Part shown: positions 41,836 to 49,987 of the stretch, one piece after another
Layout: every line of letters starts with the position of its first letter
Numbering within the stretch: the first letter of the stretch is position 1
Assembly: GCA_963829955.1 (NCBI GenBank)
Contig: CAWHKS010000021.1
Span: forward strand, 1-64,000
Length of the DNA: 64,000 bases
Source of the DNA: DASTFY01 sp963829955
GTDB taxonomy: Bacteria > Actinomycetota > Acidimicrobiia > Acidimicrobiales > Ilumatobacteraceae
Direction of reading: 5' to 3'
Translations under genes and position numbers: made by a program
Notes under the pieces: model-generated
What the model was told of the DNA's origin: nothing
Database searches by the model: none
Seen by the model: only the letters and a program-made list of their open reading frames with translations

Positions 41836-42651
41836 GTGGCCACCTACCTGGACCGCATCCTCGACGTGCACCGGTCCCGGGCCGCCGACGACCCGCGGCC
41901 CCTCGCCGCGCTGGTCGAGTCCGCGGGCCGCTGCGCACCGGCCCGACCGTTCGCCGGCTCGCTGCGCCGGGTGAGCGGAGCGGGCGGGCCCGCGGCGCTG
42001 GCGGTCATCGCCGAGATCAAGCGCCGGTCGCCGTCCAAGGGCGACCTCAACCCCGACCTCGACCCCGAAGCGGTGGCCAGGGCCTACGAGGACGGCGGTG
42101 CGGCCGCGCTGTCCGTCCTGACCGACCGCGATTTCTTCGGCGGCTCCCCGGCCGATCTGGCCGCCGCCCGTGACGCCACCACGCTGCCGGTGCTCCGCAA
42201 GGACTTCACGATCAGCGCCCACGATGTCTGCGATGCCCGGCTGATGGGGGCCGATTGCGTCCTGCTGATCGTCGCCGCGCTGACCCAGCCCGAGCTGGTC
42301 GAACTGCACCGCCTGGCGCGCGACGTCGGCCTCGATGCGCTCGTCGAAGTGCACGACGAGCCCGAGCTCGAGCGGGCTCTCGCCGTCGGCGCGGATCTCA
42401 TCGGTGTCAACCAGCGGGACCTTGCCACGTTCGAGGTCGACCAGCGCCGAGCGGAGCGGATGGCGCCCCTCATCCCCGACGGTGCGGTGCGGGTGGCGGA
42501 GTCCGGCGTCCGGGGTCCGGCCGACGCCCGCGAATTGCACGACGCCGGCTACCACGCCGTTCTGGTAGGAGAGGGGCTCGTGACGTCTGCGGATCCCGCC
42601 GCCGCCGTCCGGGGGATGGTTCAGATGACAGAGCTGACAGGAGGCTCGTGA
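41836..42651 (+). CDS. trpC: Indole-3-glycerol-phosphate synthase
   Basis: A 271-residue TIM barrel. VIAEIKRRSPSKGDL (catalytic Glu/Lys), ALSVLTDRDFFGGS, LPVLRKDFTIS (Lys) and VNQRDLATFEVD are typical. Monofunctional, since trpF is a separate gene. GTG 41836 is placed by the TACAGT box; the stop overlaps the trpB2 ATG by one base. Confidence 0.95.
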   Translation: MATYLDRILDVHRSRAADDPRPLAALVESAGRCAPARPFAGSLRRVSGAGGPAALAVIAEIKRRSPSKGDLNPDLDPEAVARAYEDGGAAALSVLTDRDFFGGSPADLAAARDATTLPVLRKDFTISAHDVCDARLMGADCVLLIVAALTQPELVELHRLARDVGLDALVEVHDEPELERALAVGADLIGVNQRDLATFEVDQRRAERMAPLIPDGAVRVAESGVRGPADARELHDAGYHAVLVGEGLVTSADPAAAVRGMVQMTELTGGS

Positions 42652-43901
42652 TGCGCTTCAACCTCGCGGCCGAGAAGATGCCGACGGCGTGGTTCAACGC
42701 CCTGCCCCGGCTGCCGGAGCCGCTCCAGCCCCCGTTGCACCCCGCCACGAGGGAGCCGGTCGGCCCTGACGACCTCGCCCCGCTGTTCCCGATGGCCCTC
42801 ATCGAACAGGAGATGACGGGCGCACCCTGGATCGACATCCCCGGTGAGGTCCTCGACGTCCTGCGCCTGTGGCGGCCGACCCCCCTCGTCCGTGCCAACC
42901 GGCTGGAGCGGGCGCTCGGCACGCCGGCCCGCATCTACTACAAGGACGAGTCGGGCAGCCCCGCCGGGTCGCACAAGCCCAACACCGCCGTGCCGCAGGC
43001 CTTCTACAACAAGCAGGCCGGAATCTCACGGCTGACGACGGAGACCGGCGCCGGGCAGTGGGGCACCGCGCTCGCGTTCGCCTGCACCCAGTACGACATC
43101 GACTGCAAGGTGTACATGGTCCGGACGAGCTTCGAGACGAAGCCCTACCGCCGAGTGATCATGGAGACGTGGGGCGCCGAGTGCGTTCCATCGCCCGTCG
43201 ACGACCCGGACTCCCCAGGCTCGCTCGGCCTGGCCATCTCCGACGCCGTGCGCGACGCCGTCTCCCGTGAGGACACCCACTACTCATTGGGCTCTGTACT
43301 CAACCACGTCCTGTTGCACCAGACGGTCATCGGGCTGGAGGCTCGCGAGCAGCTGGCCATGGCCGGCGAGACCCGGCCGGACGTCGTCATCGCACCGTGC
43401 GGTGGCGGGTCCAACCTCGGTGGTGTGGCCCTGCCCTTCCTGGAGGACCCCGACGTGCGGCTGGTGGCGGTGGAGCCGTCGAGTTGCCCGACGCTGACCG
43501 AGGGCCGCTTCGAGTACGACTTCGGTGACACCGCGGGCCTGACCCCGCTCATGCCGATGTACACGCTCGGGCACGACTTCATGCCGCCGAGCATCCACGC
43601 CGGCGGGCTCCGGTACCACGGGGATTCGCCGATCATCAGCCTGCTGGTGAAGACCGGCCGCATGGAGGCCATCGCCTATCCGCAGGGCAAGGTGTTCGAG
43701 GCGGCGAAGCTCTTCGCCAACGCCGAGGGCAAGGTGGCGGCGCCCGAGGCCGGGCACGGCATCCGGGCCGCCATCGACGAGGCCCTGGCGGCCAAGGAGA
43801 CCGGCGAGGAGAAGGTCATCCTCTTCAACTACTGCGGTCACGGCTTCCTCGATCTCCAGGCGTACGACGACTTCAACCACGGCCGCCTGGTCGACGCTTG
43901 A
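42651..43901 (+). CDS. TrpB2-type tryptophan synthase beta-like protein
   Basis: A 416-residue PLP enzyme of the TrpB2 subfamily, distinguished from TrpB1 by its longer N-terminus and by GSPAGSHKPNTA (PLP Lys), TTETGAGQWGTALAF and CGGGSNLGGVALPFL. TrpB2 proteins make tryptophan from free indole and serine and often do not bind TrpA tightly; the family includes both salvage and main-pathway forms. It has the best ribosome site of the cluster (ACAGGAGG). A TrpB1 follows only 675 bp later, so both classes are present together. Confidence 0.9.
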   Translation: MRFNLAAEKMPTAWFNALPRLPEPLQPPLHPATREPVGPDDLAPLFPMALIEQEMTGAPWIDIPGEVLDVLRLWRPTPLVRANRLERALGTPARIYYKDESGSPAGSHKPNTAVPQAFYNKQAGISRLTTETGAGQWGTALAFACTQYDIDCKVYMVRTSFETKPYRRVIMETWGAECVPSPVDDPDSPGSLGLAISDAVRDAVSREDTHYSLGSVLNHVLLHQTVIGLEAREQLAMAGETRPDVVIAPCGGGSNLGGVALPFLEDPDVRLVAVEPSSCPTLTEGRFEYDFGDTAGLTPLMPMYTLGHDFMPPSIHAGGLRYHGDSPIISLLVKTGRMEAIAYPQGKVFEAAKLFANAEGKVAAPEAGHGIRAAIDEALAAKETGEEKVILFNYCGHGFLDLQAYDDFNHGRLVDA

Positions 43902-43925
43902 CGGGCTGAGGAGGCGACGACCGGG

Positions 43926-44579
43926 GTGTTCATCAAGATCTGCGGGATCACGAACGAGGACGACGCGCTGTTGGCCGTGGCGCTCGGCGCCGACGCGGTC
44001 GGCTTCATCTTTGCGCCGTCACCGCGTCAGATCGCCCCGCAGCGGGTCTTCGACATCACGCGCCGGCTGCCGCCCGAGATCCTGACCGTCGGCGTCTTCC
44101 GCGACGAGGCGCCGTCGCGCGTGGCCGAGCTCGTGCGGACGTCGGGCGTGAAAGCCGCGCAGCTGAGTGGGCACGAGACCCCGGAGGTCACCCGGGCCGT
44201 CAAGGAGCAGGTCCGCTTCGTCATCCAGGCCTTCCCCGCGGGCTCGCCGGGCCTGGCGCGGGCGGCCGAGCACGGCGCCGACGTCATCATGGTCGATTCG
44301 CCGAGCCCGGGCTCGGGCCTCGTCTTCGACTGGGGTCTGGTCGACGAGGCGCCGCAGGACGCGCGCATCCTGCTGGCCGGCGGGCTCACGGCGGAGAACG
44401 TGACGACCGCGATCTACCGCGTCGGTCCTTGGGGTGTGGATGTCGCGACGGGCGTCGAGAAGGAGCCCGGACGGAAGGACCCGGTCAAGATGAAGGCCTT
44501 CATCGAGGCGGCGCGGTCCGCGGCGCCGACCCCGTACCGCGGGCCGGACCAACTGCCCTACGACTGGGCCGACGAGTGA
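43926..44579 (+). CDS. trpF: Phosphoribosylanthranilate isomerase
   Basis: A 217-residue TIM barrel. FIKICGITNEDDALLAVALGADAVGFIF is the diagnostic start with catalytic Cys; VGVFRDEAP, AAQLSGHE and ILLAGGLTAENV follow (the usual Asp-containing second loop is less clear). The C-terminus is about 15 residues longer than usual (PYRGPDQLPYDWADE). GTG 43926 starts 24 bp after trpB2 and the end overlaps trpB by GTGA. Confidence 0.92.
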   Translation: MFIKICGITNEDDALLAVALGADAVGFIFAPSPRQIAPQRVFDITRRLPPEILTVGVFRDEAPSRVAELVRTSGVKAAQLSGHETPEVTRAVKEQVRFVIQAFPAGSPGLARAAEHGADVIMVDSPSPGSGLVFDWGLVDEAPQDARILLAGGLTAENVTTAIYRVGPWGVDVATGVEKEPGRKDPVKMKAFIEAARSAAPTPYRGPDQLPYDWADE

Positions 44580-45730
44580 TCCTGGAAGAGCCGGTCGACG
44601 GACGCTTCGGCGACTTCGGCGGGCGGTTCGTCCCGGAGACCCTCGTGCCGGCCTGCGAGGAGCTGGAGGCGGCGTTCCGCGAAGCCTGGGTGGATACCGC
44701 CTTCCGGGCCGAGCTTGCGGCCGCGCTGCGCGACTACGCCGGCCGGCCGTCGCCACTGACGGAGTGCCGCCGCTTGGGCGAGCGGCTCGGTTTCCGGCTC
44801 CTGCTCAAGCGGGAGGACCTCAACCACACCGGGTCCCACAAGATCAACAACGTGCTCGGCCAGGCGCTGCTGGCTCAGCGGATGGGCAAGACCCGCCTGG
44901 TGGCGGAGACCGGCGCCGGCCAGCACGGCGTCGCCACCGCAACCGCCGCCGCGCTCCTGGGCATGGAGTGCAAGGTCTACATGGGCGCGGTCGACGTCGA
45001 TCGGCAGGCGCTCAACGTCTTCCGGATGCGGCTGCTCGGCTCGGAGGTCGAGTCCGTGCAGTCGGGGAGTCGCACGCTGAAGGACGCCGTGAACGAGGCC
45101 ATGCGTGACTGGGTCGCGACCGTCGGTAACACCCACTACTGCCTCGGCTCGGTCATGGGCCCCCATCCGTACCCGTGGATGGTGCGCGAGTTCCACCGAG
45201 TGCTCGGCGACGAGGCGCGCACGCAGTGCCACGAGCGGCTCGGCGGTCCTCCGGATTTCGTCGTCGCCTGCGTCGGCGGTGGCTCCAACGCCATGGGGAT
45301 CTTCTCGGGCTTCGTCGACACGCCGGCCGCCCTCGTCGGCGTCGAGCCGGCCGGCGGCGCGGCCATCGGGCGCGGGGTGCCTGGGGTGGTCCACGGCATG
45401 AAGAGCTACCTGATGCAGGACGAGGAGGGGCAGGTGCTCGAGGCCCAGTCGATCTCGGCCGGGCTCGACTACCCCGGTGTGGGTCCCGAGCACAGCTACC
45501 TGGCCAGCATCGGCCGTGCTCGCTACGAAGCCGTGACCGACGCCGAGGTCGTCGAGGCCTTCCAGCTCCTGTCGCAGACCGAGGGCATCATCCCCGCGCT
45601 GGAACCGGCCCACGCCATCGCCTGGGTGGCCCGCGCCGCACCGGAGCTCCAGGGGCGGACCGTGCTCGTCAACCTGTCCGGGCGGGGCGACAAGGACGTC
45701 GCCCAGATGATGGACCTGTTGGGGCCATGA
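44576..45730 (+). CDS. trpB: Tryptophan synthase beta subunit (TrpB1)
   Basis: 384 residues of the classical class that works with TrpA. FGDFGGRFVPETLVPA, LLKREDLNHTGSHKINNVLGQ (PLP Lys), VAETGAGQHGVATATAAAL (catalytic Glu), YMGAVDVDRQALNVFRMRLLG and CVGGGSNAMGIF are all intact. It overlaps trpF before it and trpA after it, in the usual F-B-A order. Confidence 0.96.
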   Translation: MILEEPVDGRFGDFGGRFVPETLVPACEELEAAFREAWVDTAFRAELAAALRDYAGRPSPLTECRRLGERLGFRLLLKREDLNHTGSHKINNVLGQALLAQRMGKTRLVAETGAGQHGVATATAAALLGMECKVYMGAVDVDRQALNVFRMRLLGSEVESVQSGSRTLKDAVNEAMRDWVATVGNTHYCLGSVMGPHPYPWMVREFHRVLGDEARTQCHERLGGPPDFVVACVGGGSNAMGIFSGFVDTPAALVGVEPAGGAAIGRGVPGVVHGMKSYLMQDEEGQVLEAQSISAGLDYPGVGPEHSYLASIGRARYEAVTDAEVVEAFQLLSQTEGIIPALEPAHAIAWVARAAPELQGRTVLVNLSGRGDKDVAQMMDLLGP

Positions 45731-46539
45731 CGGCCGCGGACAACGGTCGGAAGGGCCGGTTGGAGACCACCCTCCGCGCCCGACGGGACGCGGGGCGAAA
45801 GCTGCTCGTCCCGTACGTGACCGGGGGGCTGCCCGGCTGGCGGGAGGCCATCGGCGCGGCCGCGGCGGCGGGCGCCGACGCGGTCGAGGTGGGGATCCCG
45901 TTCTCGGATCCCGTCATGGACGGCCCGATCATTCAGGAGGCCTCACAGCGGGCACTGGCGTCCGGCGTCACCCCGACCGGCGTGCTCGAGGAGTTGGCCG
46001 AGCTCGACGCCGGCATCCCGGTGGTGGTGATGACGTATTACAACCCGGTCTTCCGCGCCGGCCACGGTCGTTTCGCGGGAGCGCTGCACCGGGCCGGGGT
46101 CAGCGGCGCCATCGTGCCCGACCTGCCGCTCGAGGAGTCGGCGCCGTGGTGCGAGGCGGCCGACGAGGCCGGCATCGAGACGGTCATGCTGGCGGCACCG
46201 ACCGCTCCCGATGACCGGTTGCCCCGCATCTGCGAACGGGCGCGGGGGTTCGTGTACTCCGTCGGGCTGCTCGGGGTGACGGGCGAGCGGTCCAGCCTGG
46301 CGGCCACCGCCACCGACCTCGCGGGTCGGCTCAAGGCCATCACCGATCGGCCTGTCCTGGTGGGCGTGGGCGTCTCGAACGCCGCGCAGGCCCAGGAGGC
46401 GTCGCGGGTGGCGGACGGCGTCATCCAGGGCGCGTCCGTCGTGCGCCGCCTGATGGACGGTGGACCGGAGGCCGTGGGGGAGTACGTGGCCGAGGTCCGA
46501 GCGGCCCTCGACGAGATTGCGGCCGAGATTTCGTACTAA
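45727..46539 (+). CDS. trpA: Tryptophan synthase alpha subunit
   Basis: 270-residue TIM barrel that releases indole from indoleglycerol phosphate for TrpB. VEVGIPFSDPVMDGPIIQEAS (catalytic Glu and Asp), MTYYNPVFR, GAIVPDLPLEES and VYSVGLLGVTGER are typical. ATG 45727 overlaps the trpB stop. It is the last gene of the supercluster. Confidence 0.96.
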   Translation: MTAADNGRKGRLETTLRARRDAGRKLLVPYVTGGLPGWREAIGAAAAAGADAVEVGIPFSDPVMDGPIIQEASQRALASGVTPTGVLEELAELDAGIPVVVMTYYNPVFRAGHGRFAGALHRAGVSGAIVPDLPLEESAPWCEAADEAGIETVMLAAPTAPDDRLPRICERARGFVYSVGLLGVTGERSSLAATATDLAGRLKAITDRPVLVGVGVSNAAQAQEASRVADGVIQGASVVRRLMDGGPEAVGEYVAEVRAALDEIAAEISY

Positions 46540-46603
46540 ATCATCATCCGGGTCATGGAGGCGGACCGTAGACGGGGTGAGAGGGCGGGACCACCGCCCC
46601 CGC

Positions 46604-46620
46604 TCCGGGGTTTCCCCGGA
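46604..46620. terminator. Hairpin after trpA
   Basis: TCCGGGG-TTT-CCCCGGA, a perfect 7-bp stem, lies 65 bp beyond trpA and just before the fasciclin gene's ribosome site. Possible end of the trp transcript. Confidence 0.45.
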
Positions 46621-46640
46621 AGACCCATCAAGGAGACACC

Positions 46641-47249
46641 ATGACCTCTCGCGCCCGTCTGACCCTCGTCCTGCCGATCGCCGCGCTCGTGCTCGCCGCC
46701 GCCTGTGGCAGCGACGACGACTCCGGCGCCGACACCAGCGCCTCCGCGACCGTGGCCCCGGCCACCGAGGCACCTCCGATGAGCGAGGCGCCGATGAGCG
46801 AGGCGCCCGGCACCGACGCCGCCGCGGTCGGGACCATCGTCGACGTGGCCGCGTCGAACCCGGACTTCTCCACCCTCGTGACGGCCGTCCAAGCCGCAGG
46901 GCTCGCCGAGACGCTGTCGGGTGACGGCCCGTTCACGGTGTTCGCCCCCACCAACGAGGCCTTCGCCGCCGTGCCGGCCGAAGTGCTCGACCAGCTGCTG
47001 GCCGACAAGGAGGCGCTGACCAAGGTGCTCACGTACCACGTGCTGCCGGGTCAGGTCATGGCTGCCGACGTCGCCCCCGGGGACGCGACCACCGTCGAAG
47101 GTTCCACGGTGACCATCAGCGACGACGGCGGCACCTTGAAGATCGGCGACGCCGCCATCGTGGCCACCGACGTTGCGGCCTCGAACGGCGTCATCCACGT
47201 GATCGACGCTGTGCTGGTCCCGCCGACGGTCGATCTCACCGCGCTCTGA
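46641..47249 (+). CDS. Fasciclin-domain lipoprotein
   Basis: A 202-residue exported protein. A signal peptide with lipobox (VLAAACGSDDD) predicts lipidation at Cys. A Thr/Pro/Ala-rich spacer contains a short repeat (MSEAP twice). Residues ~68-200 are one FAS1 domain: DFSTLVTAVQAAGLAETLSG, FTVFAPTNEAFAAVP, TYHVLPGQVMAADV and ASNGVIHVIDAVLVPP. FAS1 proteins mediate adhesion. Unlike its neighbours it has a strong AAGGAG ribosome site 7 nt upstream of ATG 46641 and a strong terminator, so it looks like an independent, well-expressed gene. Confidence 0.9.
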   Translation: MTSRARLTLVLPIAALVLAAACGSDDDSGADTSASATVAPATEAPPMSEAPMSEAPGTDAAAVGTIVDVAASNPDFSTLVTAVQAAGLAETLSGDGPFTVFAPTNEAFAAVPAEVLDQLLADKEALTKVLTYHVLPGQVMAADVAPGDATTVEGSTVTISDDGGTLKIGDAAIVATDVAASNGVIHVIDAVLVPPTVDLTAL

Positions 47250-47265
47250 TCGCCGGCGAGCGTCG

Positions 47266-47301
47266 GCACTGCGAGCGGGCCCGTGGGCCCGCTCGCAGTG
47301 C
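47266..47301. terminator. 17-bp perfect hairpin
   Basis: GCACTGCGAGCGGGCCC pairs perfectly with GGGCCCGCTCGCAGTGC across a 2-nt centre, 17 bp beyond the fasciclin stop. The longest perfect stem in the window; no T-run. Likely transcription terminator. Confidence 0.7.
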
Positions 47302-47309
47302 GGCGCCGG

Positions 47310-47315
47310 TACCGT
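47310..47315 (+). promoter_or_regulatory. -10 box of the Cys-rich gene
   Basis: TACCGT begins 9 nt after the hairpin and ends 8 nt before GTG 47324. Confidence 0.5.
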
Positions 47316-47323
47316 CTGCTCCT

Positions 47324-47629
47324 GTGCCCGGCGACCACTGCGACCTCTGCGAGGCCGCTCGCATCACCCCCTGGTTCCACGAGGACGAGCTCTGCTGGAT
47401 CGCGGAGTGCGAGATCTGCGCCGTCCCGATGGTCGTCTGGCGAGCTCACGACCCGGATCCGCCGGCCGACGTGAAGGCGGAGCTCCACGCCCGGCTGGCC
47501 GCCGTCGTCGAGGCCCACTTCGAGTTCGACCACTACGTCGACGACAACATGCGCAACATCCCGGACCACTACCACGCCCACGCCCGGCCTCGCGGAGGCT
47601 TCTTCGGGCCGGGTCTGAGCAGGCGCTGA
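47324..47629 (+). CDS. Small Cys/His-rich hypothetical protein
   Basis: A 101-residue protein with two CxxC pairs (CDLCEAA and CEICAVPMVVW) separated by an acidic, Trp-rich stretch, and a His-rich C-terminus (PDHYHAHARPR). The arrangement suggests a zinc site and recalls HIT-like small proteins, but no family can be named. Leaderless start on GTG. It is isolated between a terminator hairpin and the bcp upstream region. Confidence 0.65.
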   Translation: MPGDHCDLCEAARITPWFHEDELCWIAECEICAVPMVVWRAHDPDPPADVKAELHARLAAVVEAHFEFDHYVDDNMRNIPDHYHAHARPRGGFFGPGLSRR

Positions 47630-47783
47630 TCACGCAGCGCACCGTTCGACCCACCACCGGTGGTCAGCTGTGTGACGATCCGCTGACGACCCGCGTCAAG
47701 CGCCCGCAGCCCCTCCACGCGGGAGGGTCCCAAGTGCTAACACAGGAAGCACAGGAAGCACAGCAATGTGCCAGCGGGAACCA

Positions 47784-47822
47784 CCGGGGTAGGTGTTTGG
47801 GCGGGACGAGCACCTACCCCGG
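47784..47822. promoter_or_regulatory. 12-bp hairpin upstream of bcp
   Basis: CCGGGGTAGGTG pairs perfectly with CACCTACCCCGG around a 15-nt loop, ending 13 bp before the bcp -10 box (TACGGT 47835-47840, 8 nt before ATG). It may terminate upstream transcription or bind a regulator. A short tandem repeat, ACAGGAAGC, precedes it at about 47741. Confidence 0.45.
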
Positions 47823-47848
47823 CTTTGGTACCGCTACGGTCGAGCCCC

Positions 47849-48301
47849 ATGCTGACCCCCGGCGATTCGGCTCCCGCGTTCTCCCTTCCCGACCAGGACG
47901 GCACCGTGCGCACGCTGTCCGAGTTCAAGGGGCGACCGGTCCTCGTCTACTTCTACCCGCGCGCTGACACTCCCGGCTGCACCACCCAGGCCTGCGGGCT
48001 GCGTGACGTCGCCGGCGAGGTGGGCGATGCTGCCATCATCGGCATCAGCCCGGACAAGCCGTCCGCGCAGAAGCGCTTCGACACCAAGTACTCGCTGGGC
48101 TTCCCGCTGCTGTCAGATCCCGACCACGCCGTGGCAGAGGCCTTCGACGTGTGGCGGGAGAAGAAGATGTACGGGCGGACCAGCATGGGCATCCTGCGCT
48201 CGGCGTTCCTCATCGACGGCAGGGGCAAGGTGCAGGAGGCCTGGTACAAGATCAGCCCGAAGGACACTCCGACCAACCTGCTCGTCGCTCTGGCCGGTTG
48301 A
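47849..48301 (+). CDS. bcp: Thiol peroxidase, BCP/PrxQ type
   Basis: A 150-residue thioredoxin-dependent peroxiredoxin. FSLPDQDGTVRTLSEFKGR opens the fold and YPRADTPGCTTQACGLRD holds the peroxidatic Cys and the resolving Cys five residues later, the atypical two-Cys PrxQ arrangement. FLIDGRGKVQEAWYK completes it. It reduces peroxides, presumably with thioredoxin or mycothiol partners. Leaderless ATG 47849; fabZ follows 4 bp after its stop. Confidence 0.95.
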   Translation: MLTPGDSAPAFSLPDQDGTVRTLSEFKGRPVLVYFYPRADTPGCTTQACGLRDVAGEVGDAAIIGISPDKPSAQKRFDTKYSLGFPLLSDPDHAVAEAFDVWREKKMYGRTSMGILRSAFLIDGRGKVQEAWYKISPKDTPTNLLVALAG

Positions 48302-48305
48302 CGCG

Positions 48306-48740
48306 ATGACCGGGTCGGGCTTCCCCGAGCCGGCGGAGGTGCTCCCGCACCGGCCGCCGTTCCTGTTCGTGGACGAGGTACTGGAGCTGATGCCGGGGGA
48401 GCGGGTGGTGGCCCGCTGGCACCTGACCGGGGACGAGTGGTTCTTCTCGGGTCACTTCCCCGGCCGTCCCACCCTGCCGGGTGTGCTGATGTGCGAGGCC
48501 ATCGCCCAGGCGGGCGCGCTCGCCGTCCTCCTGGACGACCGTTACACGGGGAAGCTGCCGCTGTTCGGCGGCCTGGACGGGGCCCGGTTCCGGCGCCAGG
48601 TCGGCCCAGGGGACACCCTGACCCTCGAGGTCGAGTTCGGTCGGTTGTCGGCCCGGGCCGGCAAGGGGTCGGGCCGGGCCCTGCTGGACGACCAGGTGGC
48701 CTGCGAGTGCGACCTGATGTTCGTCCTCGTGGACGCCTGA
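48306..48740 (+). CDS. fabZ: 3-hydroxyacyl-ACP dehydratase
   Basis: A 144-residue hot-dog fold dehydratase of type II fatty-acid synthesis. LPHRPPFLFVDEVLEL and the catalytic HFPGRPTLPGVLMCEAIAQ helix (His and Glu) are diagnostic. It lies 1.2 kb from the minus-strand fab cluster but on the other strand, coupled to bcp, which is unusual placement for the dehydratase. Confidence 0.92.
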   Translation: MTGSGFPEPAEVLPHRPPFLFVDEVLELMPGERVVARWHLTGDEWFFSGHFPGRPTLPGVLMCEAIAQAGALAVLLDDRYTGKLPLFGGLDGARFRRQVGPGDTLTLEVEFGRLSARAGKGSGRALLDDQVACECDLMFVLVDA

Positions 48741-48789
48741 ACCCCACACCCCCGCGGGTGGGGACGTCAGACCCACCGCAACCTTGTCA

Positions 48790-48849
48790 GAACGGTTCGG
48801 AAGCCTTCGCTCGACGTCGCGCTTTGCGCATCGAAACCCGAACGGTTCG
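48790..48849. promoter_or_regulatory. Repeated GAACGGTTCG sites
   Basis: GAACGGTTCG occurs at 48790 and, as perfect palindrome CGAACGGTTCG, at 48839-48849; a degenerate AGTTCGGTT follows at 48871. They precede a TACGGT box (48889) of the secreted lipoprotein gene, fitting operator sites. Confidence 0.4.
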
Positions 48850-48929
48850 ACGTCGCCGGTCGAACATGACAGTTCGGTTACAGCGCGCTACGGTGCGCGG
48901 CAGCGGGCCCCGAGGACGGGGAGAAGGCG

Positions 48930-49937
48930 ATGCGGAACCGGCGGCGTTCGATCATGCGACCGTGCGGGGCGCTGGCCGCCGGTCTGATGGCCGTGGTCGC
49001 CGCGGCGTGCGTGCCGCCCGGTGTCGCCGGGCCGAACCTGCCGCCCGGCACTCCCGGTGGCGCGGTGTCGTGTCCGATGCTGCCGGCCGACAACATCTGG
49101 AACACCAGGGTCGACACGCTCCCGCTCGATCCGTCGTCGGCCGCCTATGTGGCGACCATCGGCGCCACCGCCACGATGCACGCCGACTTCGGCTCCGGGC
49201 TGTGGAACGGCGGTCCGATCGGCATCCCGTATGTGGTCGTGAACGCCGGCCAGCCCAAGGTGGCGGTCCAGTTCCGAGTCGCGAGCGAGAGCAATCCGGG
49301 GCCGTACCCGATCCCCCCCAACGCGCCGATCGAGGGAGGGGCCGGCTCCAGCGGCGATCGCCACGTCCTCGTCGTCGACAAGGGCACGTGCCGGCTCTAC
49401 GAACTGTTCAGCGCCTACCCGAACGGCGACGGGAGCTGGCGGGCCTACTCGGGCGCGGTGTTCGACTTGCGGTCGAACGCGCTTCGGCCGGACACCTGGA
49501 CGTCGGCTGACGCGGCCGGCTTCCCGATCCTCCCCGGCCTCGTGCGCTACGACGAGGTCGCCTCGGGCGTCATCCGCCACGCCATCCGCTTCACCGCCCC
49601 TCAGACTCGTGATGCCCACGTGTGGCCGGCCACGCACGATGCCTCCTCGCTGACCGGCGCGCAGTATCCGCCGATGGGGCAACGCTTCCGGCTCAAGGCG
49701 GGCTTCGACGAGAGCTCGTACTCGCCCCAGGTGCAGGTCATCCTCCGGGCCATGAAGACGTACGGCATCGTGCTGGCCGACAACGGGTCGCCCTGGTTCA
49801 TCAGCGGCGCGCCGGACGCCCGCTGGAACAACACCGTGCTGCACGAGCTGCACCGCGTCCCGGGCTCCGCCTTCGAGGCCGTCGACGTCCGCGGCCTCCA
49901 GGTCGCGCCCCGCTCGGGCCAGGCTCGTCAGCCCTGA
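48930..49937 (+). CDS. Secreted lipoprotein of unknown function
   Basis: A 335-residue exported protein with an Arg-rich signal peptide and lipobox (VVAAACVPPG, Cys27 region). The mature part has CPMLPADNIWNTRVDTLPLD at its start, YPIPPNAPIEGG, and a conserved-looking RHVLVVDKGTCRLYELF; it ends in HELHRVPGSAFEAVDV. Similar proteins of this layout occur in soil actinobacteria without known function. No catalytic motif seen. The start could be ATG 48930 or the internal ATG eight codons later. Confidence 0.72.
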   Translation: MRNRRRSIMRPCGALAAGLMAVVAAACVPPGVAGPNLPPGTPGGAVSCPMLPADNIWNTRVDTLPLDPSSAAYVATIGATATMHADFGSGLWNGGPIGIPYVVVNAGQPKVAVQFRVASESNPGPYPIPPNAPIEGGAGSSGDRHVLVVDKGTCRLYELFSAYPNGDGSWRAYSGAVFDLRSNALRPDTWTSADAAGFPILPGLVRYDEVASGVIRHAIRFTAPQTRDAHVWPATHDASSLTGAQYPPMGQRFRLKAGFDESSYSPQVQVILRAMKTYGIVLADNGSPWFISGAPDARWNNTVLHELHRVPGSAFEAVDVRGLQVAPRSGQARQP

Positions 49938-49987
49938 CGCCCAGGTCAGGTAGGCCGAGTCAGACCGGCCCGATCAGCCCGTCCCGG

